NCBI GenBank assembly: GCA_900078375.1
Contig: FLQS01000004.1
Span: forward strand, 97,581-161,580
DNA length: 64,000 bases
Direction of reading: 5' to 3'
DNA from: an uncultured Mycobacterium sp.
GTDB taxonomy: Bacteria > Actinomycetota > Actinomycetes > Mycobacteriales > Mycobacteriaceae
The translations under genes were made by a program, and so were the position numbers. Positions 8,813-15,920 of this stretch are shown here, piece by piece. Each line of letters opens with the position of its first letter. The first letter of the stretch is position 1. The notes under the pieces were generated by a model. The model did not search any database. It had not been told where the DNA came from and saw only the letters and a program-made list of their open reading frames with translations.

Positions 8813-9181
8813 TCAAATGACGCTGGCTATTTCGGCTTTCAACGGGATGTTGCAGCGGTTACGCAGGTCGACACCGGGCTGGCGGATGGCGTTGAGCTCG
8901 TCACGCACCTGCGGGTTGGCAGCCAGGTAGTCCTTCGTCTTCTGCTTGGCGTCGGATTTCGCCAAACCCTGCAGGCTGGTCAGGAAGTCGTTGACGTCGG
9001 GATGAGTGAACAGATACGTCGTCATACCCGCCGAGACGCCCGTCATCACCGCGGTCACGTCGCCGGCCGTGCAGCCCGGAATGGGGTCAGCGCTTGCGGT
9101 TCCCGTCGCGCCGAGAAGTACCGCACCCGTGCTCACAACGACTGCGGCGGCACGGCCAAGGTATCGATTTGCAGACTTCAT
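8813..9181 (-). CDS. Secreted hemophore-related (haem-binding) protein
   Basis: 122 residues from the ATG at 9181. A typical signal peptide (residues 1-31, ending T-A-S-A-D) precedes a small helical domain with two cysteines, one just after the cleavage site (P-G-C-T-A-G-D-V) and one near the end (R-N-R-C). The pattern Y-L-F-T-H-P-D-V-N-D-F and I-R-Q-P belongs to the mycobacterial hemophore-like (MHB) family, of which Rv0203 is the studied member. Such proteins bind haem outside the membrane and hand it to MmpL-type importers; no such importer lies nearby. Confidence 0.85.
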   Translation of the reverse strand: MKSANRYLGRAAAVVVSTGAVLLGATGTASADPIPGCTAGDVTAVMTGVSAGMTTYLFTHPDVNDFLTSLQGLAKSDAKQKTKDYLAANPQVRDELNAIRQPGVDLRNRCNIPLKAEIASVI

Positions 9182-9231
9182 GCGGCGCAGTCTAGTGGGT
9201 ACGATTGCGCAAACCGACACAAAGGACAGCC

Positions 9232-9495
9232 ATGTCACGGATACACCAGTTGCTGCTTCTGCCCGCCGCCGGGATCGGTATTGCCGCCGCCGTGTTGTCC
9301 GCTCCGATTGCCGCCGCTGACACCACAACGACGACGGCGCCGCTGCCCAATTGTGAAACCTACGACGGCAGCTCGATCGCGGGTGGGCAGACCACGATGT
9401 GCGAGACGCCGGGCAATGTCGAGCTGAACTCGACACCGCAGCAGTACCCCGGTGAGGAGCCGTTCTACGGCTTTCCGGCCTTCGGCTTCTGGTGA
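9232..9495 (+). CDS. Small secreted protein, unknown function
   Basis: 87 residues. The ATG at 9232 follows AAAGGA and gives a clean signal peptide (residues 1-25, ending I-A-A-A-D). The mature part has a threonine run, two cysteines (N-C-E-T and M-C-E-T) that could form a disulfide, and an aromatic end rich in Phe, Tyr and Gly (F-Y-G-F-P-A-F-G-F-W). I recognise no named family. It is divergent from the hemophore gene (50 bp apart), and its TGA overlaps the GTG of the epoxide hydrolase. Confidence 0.7.
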   Translation: MSRIHQLLLLPAAGIGIAAAVLSAPIAAADTTTTTAPLPNCETYDGSSIAGGQTTMCETPGNVELNSTPQQYPGEEPFYGFPAFGFW

Positions 9496-10592
9496 CCGAT
9501 ATCCGTCCGTTCCGGATCGACGTACCTGACGAGGTTCTCGCCGATCTGCGTGACCGGCTCGCCCGCACCAGGTGGCCCGAGCGGGAATGTGTGGACGACT
9601 GGTCCCAGGGGATTCCGCTGGACTACACCCGCGAGCTGGCTGCCTACTGGGCCGATGAATACGACTGGCGCCAGCGCGAAGCCGCGCTCAATCGGTTCGA
9701 CCAGTTCGTCACCGAGATCGACGGGCTGGACCTCCATTTCATTCATCAGCGCTCCTCGAATCCCGATGCGCTACCGCTGATCATCACGCACGGCTGGCCC
9801 GGCTCGGTGGTCGAATTCAGCAAGGTGATCGAACCGCTGACCGAAGACTTTCACGTGGTGTGCCCGTCGTTACCGGGCTACGGGTTCTCCGGCAAGCCGA
9901 GCTCGACCGGCTGGGGGATCGAGAAGATCGCGCAAGCGTGGGAAACCCTGATGGCGCGGCTGGGTTATCACCGGTACGGCGCTCAGGGTGGTGACTGGGG
10001 TGCGGCGGTGACCACGCAGATCGGCCGCAACGGCGGGAACTGCATCGGCATTCACACGAACATGCCGGTGGCCTTCCCGAGCGGCGCGCTGGACAATCCC
10101 ACGCAGGAGGAGAAGGACGCGCTCGCGGCGGGGGAGTACTACGCCAAGTCGGATTCCGGCTACTCCAAGCAGCAGTCCACTCGCCCGCAGACCCTCGGCT
10201 ACGGTTTGGCCGACTCCCCGGTGGGCCAGCTGGCCTGGATCATGGAGAAGTTCTGGGCCTGGACCGACTGCGACGGCCATCCCGAAAACGTGCTCACCCG
10301 TGACGAACTGCTCGACAACGTGATGATCTATTGGGTCACCAATGCCGCAACCTCGTCGGCCCGCCTGTACTGGGAGAGCTTCCGGTCCTTCGGTGCCCAG
10401 GGCAAGGTCGAGCTGCCCACCGGGATTGCGCGGTTCCCGAAGGAGATCATGCGTCCGCCGCGCAGCTGGTGCGAGAACAGCTACAACGTCACCCGCTGGA
10501 CGGACATGCCGCGCGGCGGACACTTCGGCGCCTTCGAGCAGCCGGAGTTGTACGTCGAGGACGTTCGCGCGTTCTTCGCCACGCTGCGCTGA
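9492..10592 (+). CDS. Epoxide hydrolase (EHN-domain, alpha/beta-hydrolase)
   Basis: 366 residues from a GTG that overlaps the preceding stop by 4 bp. Residues 1-110 form the EHN N-terminal domain (R-P-F-R-I-D-V-P, then R-W-P-E). The oxyanion motif H-G-W-P-G-S is at 100-105 and the nucleophile is Asp168 in G-G-D-W-G; the catalytic His is in the G-G-H-F-G-A-F-E-Q-P segment near the end. Family members open epoxides to diols and resemble juvenile hormone/microsomal epoxide hydrolases. Mycobacteria carry many paralogues, so a specific substrate is not assignable. Confidence 0.92.
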   Translation: MTDIRPFRIDVPDEVLADLRDRLARTRWPERECVDDWSQGIPLDYTRELAAYWADEYDWRQREAALNRFDQFVTEIDGLDLHFIHQRSSNPDALPLIITHGWPGSVVEFSKVIEPLTEDFHVVCPSLPGYGFSGKPSSTGWGIEKIAQAWETLMARLGYHRYGAQGGDWGAAVTTQIGRNGGNCIGIHTNMPVAFPSGALDNPTQEEKDALAAGEYYAKSDSGYSKQQSTRPQTLGYGLADSPVGQLAWIMEKFWAWTDCDGHPENVLTRDELLDNVMIYWVTNAATSSARLYWESFRSFGAQGKVELPTGIARFPKEIMRPPRSWCENSYNVTRWTDMPRGGHFGAFEQPELYVEDVRAFFATLR

Positions 10593-10593
10593 A

Positions 10594-10848
10594 TCAGGTC
10601 GGGTCGACCAGTTCGAATTCCTGGTCGAAGCGCACGTGAGCCAGTCCGCCGCGGGTGCGTCGGCCCGAGGGCAGCGTCGGGTGTTCAAGCCAGATGGACA
10701 CGCCGGGAGAATCCCCATCCTCACGACGCTCGATCCGAACCACCTTCGCCGGATAGACGTAGCCGGAGTCCGGGTCGTGACAGCTGACGAACTTCCCGAC
10801 GTGCTCCTGGGTCATGTCGCCGGCTTTGATCCTGGTGTTCTCGCTCAT
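10594..10848 (-). CDS. Small conserved hypothetical protein at the end of the lysine-catabolic operon
   Basis: 84 residues from the ATG at 10848, which overlaps the TetR stop in ATGA. It contains no membrane segment or signal peptide. Residues 15-80 look like a small beta-rich fold (H-V-G-K-F-V-S-C, Y-V-Y-P-A-K-V-V-R-I, R-F-D-Q-E-F-E-L-V). I do not recognise a named family. The overlap makes co-expression with the TetR regulator near certain. Its stop is 1 bp from that of the convergent epoxide hydrolase gene. Confidence 0.65.
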   Translation of the reverse strand: MSENTRIKAGDMTQEHVGKFVSCHDPDSGYVYPAKVVRIERREDGDSPGVSIWLEHPTLPSGRRTRGGLAHVRFDQEFELVDPT

Positions 10849-11492
10849 GCGTCGACGGCTCCGATAAGTGCGGCCGGGATGTTCGGCACTCGCTTGATGG
10901 CGTCGAGCAGGGCGTGCGCGCCCTGCTCGGCCAGGTGATTGGCGTCGACCGACGGGTCGAGGACCCGCTGGCGGCACAGTTCGAAGGTGAACGCCAGCCA
11001 CGCGTACACGACCACCCTCAGGTCACGCTCGACCTTGGAGTCCAGATCCCCGTGCACCACGCCGGTGATCGCGGCCATGATGCGTTGCATCTGGCGCTCG
11101 TTGTCGACGTCGTCGATACCGCGCAGCACCGGGTCGGTGCGGCCCATCCCGATGTAGGCCGCCCACGCGCCGTGCGGATGCTCCTCGTCGTAGCGGATAT
11201 AGGCCAGCACGCCGGTGCGCAGCCGATCGAACAAGGTCTGGCCCTCGGACGCCGGGGTGTTGGTGGCCTCGAACAGGCGCTCGCTCTCGGCCCGGACGAC
11301 GGCGGCGAAGAACGCCCGCTTGTCGGGGAAATAGTGGTACATCAGCGCTCGCGAGACCCCGGCGCGCTCGGCGATCTCGTCGATGCGGACTTCGTCGTAG
11401 GGCCGTTGGCCGAATACCTCAGCGCCCAGGGCGAGCAGCTCGTTGCGCCGGTCATCGGGCGACAGGCGGCGACGAGCGGGTGATTCCGACAT
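10845..11492 (-). CDS. TetR-family transcriptional regulator
   Basis: 215 residues from the ATG at 11492. The N-terminal DNA-binding domain is clear: V-R-I-D-E-I-A-E-R-A-G-V-S-R-A-L-M-Y-H-Y-F-P-D-K. The remainder is the helical ligand and dimer domain. The frame is also open to a GTG at 11525 that overlaps the upstream TGA (GTGA), giving an 11-residue extension; neither start has a clear ribosome site, so the true start is uncertain. Lying inside a five-gene operon with 4-bp overlaps, it probably controls that operon or a nearby one. Confidence 0.85.
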   Translation of the reverse strand: MSESPARRRLSPDDRRNELLALGAEVFGQRPYDEVRIDEIAERAGVSRALMYHYFPDKRAFFAAVVRAESERLFEATNTPASEGQTLFDRLRTGVLAYIRYDEEHPHGAWAAYIGMGRTDPVLRGIDDVDNERQMQRIMAAITGVVHGDLDSKVERDLRVVVYAWLAFTFELCRQRVLDPSVDANHLAEQGAHALLDAIKRVPNIPAALIGAVDA

Positions 11493-11520
11493 GCGGACAT
11501 TTTGACACATGTACAACAGG
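11493..11520. promoter_or_regulatory. Possible TetR operator (imperfect palindrome around ACATGT)
   Basis: Between the phosphotransferase stop and the preferred TetR start there is a TTG...CAA-flanked segment centred on the 6-bp palindrome ACATGT. The outer arms match only partly, so this is a weak candidate for autoregulation. Confidence 0.2.
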
Positions 11521-11521
11521 G

Positions 11522-12583
11522 TCACTGCGCAAGAATGCGGTTCACCAGTTCGAGGCTGCCGAGGTCGCGGACGCCTTCGACGGCCCGGTGCAGGCCCGCA
11601 CGCGTCGGTTCCTCGCCCTGGAGCTTGCGGCCGAAGGCCGCCGTGACGCCGGCCGCGATATATGCGGTGAACGCGAACAGCCGGTAGGCGTCGCGCGCAT
11701 CAGCGACGCGCAGGCGAGTGATCCCATCGGAGTTCAGGGCTTCGACGTAGGCACCGACGAGTTCTTCGTCGATAGAGCGACGCACCTCGACATCGATCGA
11801 CGTGCACGCGAAGTAGGCGAGATCCTTTACCGCGGGTCCCGCGGACGCGACCTGCCAGTCGAAGAGGATCGGGCGGTCATCGACAAAGCAGATGTTGCCC
11901 AGGTGGGTGTCGCCGTGGATGAGGGAGTGTGGGTGCGTCTTCATCAGCCGGGCGATCGCCCACCGGTTCTTGATCAGCATCCCCGCCCGCTGACGGAAAT
12001 CCGGGGGAACGATGTCGTTGAACGCCTTGGGAATTGTTCGCAACAGATGCCAGGAGTGGGGTCCCAGCCGGGTACTGCGCGATGCCGACATGCTCAGCGG
12101 CGCCAGATCGCCTGCCACGAATCGGTCGGTCATCCAGAACCGTTGGTGCAGGCTGCCGAGTGTTCGGGCGACGGCGAGGGCCTGTGCGGCCGTGGCGCCC
12201 GCTGCCAGCGGGACGAAGAGTGCGTCGCGCTCGGTGAGGTCCTCCATGATGACGATCGCCCGGCCGCTGCGGCGATCGCCCGCCGTCCCGTACACCTGTG
12301 GCACGATGTCGGCCAGCTCGCGGCCCACCAGTCGGTAGACCTCGGCTTCGTTACACGCCAGGTTCATGAACCGATTGAAGAACCGTTCGGCGGGCCGCAG
12401 CGGCGCGAGCTTGACGAATGCGGTGCGTGGAAGATCCTCCTGCCCAACGATTTCCAGCCTGGCGCGCAATGCGGTGCCATGGTCCTCGTCGAGCGCGCGG
12501 ACAGCGGTGACGTCGGTTCGCGAGGTGAGCGCACGAACCGCGACGACGTCGATGTCGGCTGGGCGCCGGGGCACGACGATCAC
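11522..12583 (-). CDS. Phosphotransferase-fold (APH/choline kinase-like) protein
   Basis: 353 residues from a GTG at 12583 that overlaps the dehydrogenase TGA (GTGA). The kinase-like catalytic loop is L-I-H-G-D-T-H-L-G-N-I (Brenner-type H-G-D-x-H-x-x-N) and the metal-binding aspartate follows in I-L-F-D-W-Q. The N-terminal lobe holds A-F-V-K-L-A with the ATP lysine and I-V-I-M-E-D-L. Members phosphorylate small hydroxylated metabolites or antibiotics; in actinobacteria many have unknown substrates. Because it sits between the aminoadipate-semialdehyde dehydrogenase and TetR with no gaps, a role in the same catabolic path, or against an inhibitor of it, is a reasonable but unproven guess. Confidence 0.82.
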   Translation of the reverse strand: MIVVPRRPADIDVVAVRALTSRTDVTAVRALDEDHGTALRARLEIVGQEDLPRTAFVKLAPLRPAERFFNRFMNLACNEAEVYRLVGRELADIVPQVYGTAGDRRSGRAIVIMEDLTERDALFVPLAAGATAAQALAVARTLGSLHQRFWMTDRFVAGDLAPLSMSASRSTRLGPHSWHLLRTIPKAFNDIVPPDFRQRAGMLIKNRWAIARLMKTHPHSLIHGDTHLGNICFVDDRPILFDWQVASAGPAVKDLAYFACTSIDVEVRRSIDEELVGAYVEALNSDGITRLRVADARDAYRLFAFTAYIAAGVTAAFGRKLQGEEPTRAGLHRAVEGVRDLGSLELVNRILAQ

Positions 12584-14127
12584 CCGAAGTGCACGCCCTG
12601 AGCCAGCGGTAGCTCCGAGGAATAGTTGACGGTGTTCGTGGCGCGCCGCATGTAGTTTTTCCATGCATCGGAGCCCGACTCGCGGCCACCGCCGGTTTCT
12701 TTTTCACCGCCGAACGCACCGCCGATCTCGGCGCCCGAGGTGCCGATGTTGACGTTGGCGATCCCGCAGTCCGAGCCGTCGGCGGCCAGGAAGCGCTCAG
12801 CCTCCCGGACATCGGTAGTGAAGATCGCCGACGAGAGGCCCTGCGGCACAGCATTGTTCAGCGCAATCGCCTCGTCGAGCGTATCGTAGGTCAGCACGTA
12901 GAGGATCGGCGCGAACGTCTCGTGGTGCACGATGTCGGTCTGGGCGGGCATCCGCACGACGGCGGGCTCGACGTAGAAGGCCTCGCTGGCACCGTCGACG
13001 TGGTGGCGCTGGCCGCCGATGACCTCACCGCCGTCGGCGCTGGCCTGCTCCAGGGCGCCGACCATGTCCCGGTAGGCGGTCTCGTGGATCAGCGGCCCGA
13101 CGAGTACTCCCTCGGCCGCCGGATCGCCGATCGACAGCGTGCGGTAGGCGGCGGCGATCCGCTCGACGAGGGCATCGGCCACTGAGGAATGCGCGATCAG
13201 CCGCCGCAATGTGGTGCAGCGCTGGCCAGCGGTACCCGCCGCGGAGAAGACAATGGCTCGGACAGCCAAATCCAGGTCGGCAGAAGGTGTTACGACGGCA
13301 GCGTTGTTGCCGCCGAGTTCCAGCAGCACCCGGCCGAACCGTTCGGCGACGCGGGGGCCGACCTGCCGGCCCATCCGTACTGAACCGGTGGCCGACACCA
13401 ATGCCACCCGCGGATCGTCGACCAGGGTCTCGCCGACCTCGCGGCCGCCGAGCACCAGCCGACTCAGGTGCGCAGGCGCGCCGACATCAGCGGCGGCCCG
13501 CTCGATCAGTGCCTGACAGGCGATCGCGGTCAGCGGGGTGAGCTCAGAAGGCTTCCACACCACCGTGTCCCCGCACACCAGCGCCACGGCGGCGTTCCAG
13601 GCCCATACCGCCACCGGGAAATTGAACGCGGTCACCACACCGACCACCCCGAGCGGATGCCAGGTTTCCATCATGCGATGGCCCGGGCGCTCGGACGCGA
13701 TGGTCAGGCCGTACAGCTGGCGCGACAGGCCGAGCGCGAAATCGCAGATGTCGATCATTTCCTGGACTTCGCCGAGGGCCTCCGAGGTGATCTTGCCCGC
13801 CTCGACGGTCACCAGGGTGGCCACGTCGGCCTTGTGCTCGCGCAGCAACTCGCCCAGTCGCGCGACCAGTTGGCCCCGCACCGGGGCGGGGGTGGTGCGC
13901 CAGGTTGAAAATGCCTGTGCTGCTTCGTCGATCGCAACTCGGGTCTGCTCGGGTGTGGTCTCGGCGACGGTGAACAGGATGTCACCGGTGACCGGCGTGC
14001 TTGCCTGTAGGCCGTGCACCCCGGGCTCAGCAAGGTCGGTGCGGACACCGATCGCGTCGTATGCGGCGCGCACGGTGGCGCGCAACTCCGCGGCGGTGGG
14101 CAGTGCGGTGGCGGTGGTGGTGCTCAT
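12580..14127 (-). CDS. pcd: Piperideine-6-carboxylate / L-aminoadipate-semialdehyde dehydrogenase
   Basis: 515 residues; the ATG at 14127 follows AGGAGA. An aldehyde dehydrogenase superfamily member: catalytic glutamate in L-L-E-L-G-G-N-N and catalytic cysteine in G-Q-R-C-T-T. The N-N after G-G and the overall pattern match the ALDH7 group (antiquitin/AmaB/Pcd). It oxidises the cyclic product that Lat makes from lysine to 2-aminoadipate with NAD(P)+. Its position beside lat, lrpA and a DUF1338 gene mirrors the known mycobacterial lat locus. The start overlaps the DUF1338 stop in ATGA. Confidence 0.9.
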   Translation of the reverse strand: MSTTTATALPTAAELRATVRAAYDAIGVRTDLAEPGVHGLQASTPVTGDILFTVAETTPEQTRVAIDEAAQAFSTWRTTPAPVRGQLVARLGELLREHKADVATLVTVEAGKITSEALGEVQEMIDICDFALGLSRQLYGLTIASERPGHRMMETWHPLGVVGVVTAFNFPVAVWAWNAAVALVCGDTVVWKPSELTPLTAIACQALIERAAADVGAPAHLSRLVLGGREVGETLVDDPRVALVSATGSVRMGRQVGPRVAERFGRVLLELGGNNAAVVTPSADLDLAVRAIVFSAAGTAGQRCTTLRRLIAHSSVADALVERIAAAYRTLSIGDPAAEGVLVGPLIHETAYRDMVGALEQASADGGEVIGGQRHHVDGASEAFYVEPAVVRMPAQTDIVHHETFAPILYVLTYDTLDEAIALNNAVPQGLSSAIFTTDVREAERFLAADGSDCGIANVNIGTSGAEIGGAFGGEKETGGGRESGSDAWKNYMRRATNTVNYSSELPLAQGVHFG

Positions 14128-15368
14128 GCTGGGGTCTCCTGGGCGGTCGCGTCGTAGAGGTCGTACGGGTCGTGGATATGGCGGCCGATCGTGCCGGCCA
14201 TCCACTCGATGTCGTAGCCGGATTCATCTGCCACGGCGGCGGCTTCGGTGTCGGCGTCGAGATTGGACCGGAAGATCCCGGCCGCTGACGCGGGCAGGAA
14301 GTCCTCGTACACCACCGGCGCTTCAACGTCGCCGCGGTGGTAGTAGGCCAAACCTGCCGACGCCATCTCGTCGTCGGAGGTGGGGAAGTAGTCGCCCCAC
14401 ACCCCGGCCGGATCCGTGCTTGCCATCGCGGCGTCGTAGCGTTCGCGGCCCTTGCGGGTGAGTGCGACACCGCGGGCTTCCACCTCGCCGAAGCGGACCC
14501 GCAGCGTACCGTCGGTGACGCTGCCATCGGCTTCCCGTAGGCGGCGCGGCTCGGCGAGCGCGCGGAAAGATGTCTGTCGCAACAGAACAGCGGGGCTGTC
14601 GCAGTGCGGCGGTCCCTGGATCGCATCGATCATCGTGATTCCGCGTTCGGTCATCCGCCGGTACAGGTCGTCGATGTCGAGGACTCGGGGGGTCAGGTGG
14701 TTGATGTGGGTGGTCGGCACCCCGGCGATGTCGGCGGCGACAGCCGACACCTCGGTCAGTTCGGCATACCAGGCGCGGTCGACTGGCTCGCGGGACAGCG
14801 CGAACGCGCTCACCGCCCGCGTCACGAAGTCGTCCGCGGTATCGGCGTCGCAGCCGCCGTCGGCCGCGATCCGGCGCGCGCCGTCGATCAGGTCGGGATC
14901 GAACAGTGTTCGCCGGCGCAAGTATTCGTCGACCCGTCGGCGAAGGTCGGTGTCGAAGAACCGGCCATCCCTGGTGGCCAGCATTGAGGTGAACACCCGG
15001 AACGGGTTGCGCGCCAACTCCGTGGCATCCACCGGCCGGAAGGCAGTTGATACCACCGGAACGGGTGAAGCGGCCTCACGCAGGTCGTAGTAGCCGACCG
15101 GGTACATGCCGAAGGCTGCGAAAAGGTCTGCGACATCGGTCAATTCGCCCGGTGTCCCGACCCGGATCGCGCCGTGGCGTTCGGCGGTGACCCGCTCGAT
15201 CGATCCGAGCCGCTCGGCCTGGGGGTGGGTGGCCACATAGTCGCGGTTGACGGCCTCGCTGACCTCGACGAGCGTGGTGTACGCCGGAACCTCGCTGCCG
15301 TACATCGCCGATAGCGCCGCGGCGAAGCGGGCCCGCAGCTGCCAGATCGCGACGTCGGGTGCGTTCAT
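14124..15368 (-). CDS. DUF1338 / HglS-type 2-oxoadipate dioxygenase-decarboxylase
   Basis: 414 residues from the ATG at 15368. Conserved blocks of the DUF1338 family are visible: A-E-R-H-G-A-I-R-V-G (probable first metal-ligand His), T-H-I-N-H-L-T-P-R (second His region) and the G-E-V-E-A-R-G segment (glutamate). HglS of Pseudomonas putida, a member of this family, converts 2-oxoadipate to D-2-hydroxyglutarate with O2 and Fe(II). Here the gene heads an operon with pcd and faces lrpA and lat, so it would take the same lysine carbon skeleton one step further. An aminoadipate transaminase is not in the window. The 30-bp gap to lrpA must hold both divergent promoters. Confidence 0.85.
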   Translation of the reverse strand: MNAPDVAIWQLRARFAAALSAMYGSEVPAYTTLVEVSEAVNRDYVATHPQAERLGSIERVTAERHGAIRVGTPGELTDVADLFAAFGMYPVGYYDLREAASPVPVVSTAFRPVDATELARNPFRVFTSMLATRDGRFFDTDLRRRVDEYLRRRTLFDPDLIDGARRIAADGGCDADTADDFVTRAVSAFALSREPVDRAWYAELTEVSAVAADIAGVPTTHINHLTPRVLDIDDLYRRMTERGITMIDAIQGPPHCDSPAVLLRQTSFRALAEPRRLREADGSVTDGTLRVRFGEVEARGVALTRKGRERYDAAMASTDPAGVWGDYFPTSDDEMASAGLAYYHRGDVEAPVVYEDFLPASAAGIFRSNLDADTEAAAVADESGYDIEWMAGTIGRHIHDPYDLYDATAQETPA

Positions 15369-15386
15369 GAAACACCGGTCCTGGGA

Positions 15387-15392
15387 TAGTCT
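15387..15392 (+). promoter_or_regulatory. Putative -10 element of lrpA (leaderless start)
   Basis: TAGTCT lies 6 bp in front of the lrpA ATG at 15399, the spacing expected if transcription begins at the A of the start codon. No ribosome site is present in the 30-bp intergenic gap. The lat gene shows the same geometry. Confidence 0.45.
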
Positions 15393-15398
15393 GCGGCG

Positions 15399-15872
15399 AT
15401 GGCGGACAGCGCAGAGCCGACGCACGGTCTCGATGAGATCGATCGCACGCTGGTGCGTGAGCTCGTCGCTGACGGCAGGGCCACGCTGGCCGAACTCGCC
15501 GCCGCCACGGGGCTGTCGGTCTCGGCGGTGCAATCGAGGGTGCGGCGTCTGGAGTCCCGGGGTGTGGTGACCGGGTACAGCGCCCGGGTGGACCCCGAGG
15601 CGTTCGGGCACCTGTTGTCGGCGTTCGTGGCGATCACCCCTCTCGATCCTTCCCAACCCGATGATGCCCCCACCCGGCTGGAACACATCGCCGAAATCGA
15701 GGCGTGTTATTCGGTGGCAGGCGAGGAGAGCTACGTCCTGTTCGTGCGTGTCAAGTCGCCGCGGGCGTTGGAGGGCCTGCTGCAACAGATCCGGACAGCC
15801 GCGAACGTGCGTACTCGGAGCACCATCATCCTCAATACATTTTACAGTGAACGGGTATCACTGCCGGAATAA
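15399..15872 (+). CDS. lrpA: Lrp/AsnC-family regulator of lysine catabolism
   Basis: 157 residues. The N-terminal winged helix contains D-E-I-D-R-T-L-V-R-E-L, A-T-L-A-E-L-A-A-A-T-G-L-S-V-S-A-V-Q-S-R-V-R-R-L-style helix-turn-helix residues (about 12-55), followed by the RAM ligand and oligomer domain (I-E-A-C-Y-S-V-A-G-E-E-S-Y-V-L-F). LrpA beside lat in mycobacteria is a feast/famine regulator that binds its own region and that of lat in response to amino acids. It lies 48 bp upstream of lat, which carries a perfect inverted repeat, and divergently to the DUF1338-pcd operon. Confidence 0.92.
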   Translation: MADSAEPTHGLDEIDRTLVRELVADGRATLAELAAATGLSVSAVQSRVRRLESRGVVTGYSARVDPEAFGHLLSAFVAITPLDPSQPDDAPTRLEHIAEIEACYSVAGEESYVLFVRVKSPRALEGLLQQIRTAANVRTRSTIILNTFYSERVSLPE

Positions 15873-15890
15873 TTCAAGCACGGCGCTAGG

Positions 15891-15911
15891 ATATCGTAAA
15901 AATTACGATAT
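15891..15911. promoter_or_regulatory. Perfect inverted repeat, probable LrpA operator of lat
   Basis: Two exact 9-bp arms, ATATCGTAA at 15891-15899 and TTACGATAT at 15903-15911, are separated by AAA. The A+T-rich palindrome stands out from the surrounding high-G+C sequence. It lies between lrpA and lat and its right arm overlaps the likely lat -10 element, so a bound protein would block transcription. Lrp-type proteins bind such A+T-rich palindromes. Confidence 0.75.
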
Positions 15912-15914
15912 GAT
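15909..15914 (+). promoter_or_regulatory. Putative -10 element of lat (leaderless start)
   Basis: TATGAT, one base from consensus TATAAT, ends 6 bp before the ATG at 15921. With the usual spacing, transcription would begin at or next to the start codon, giving a leaderless mRNA. No ribosome binding site is present. Confidence 0.6.
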
Positions 15915-15920
15915 CGACTC

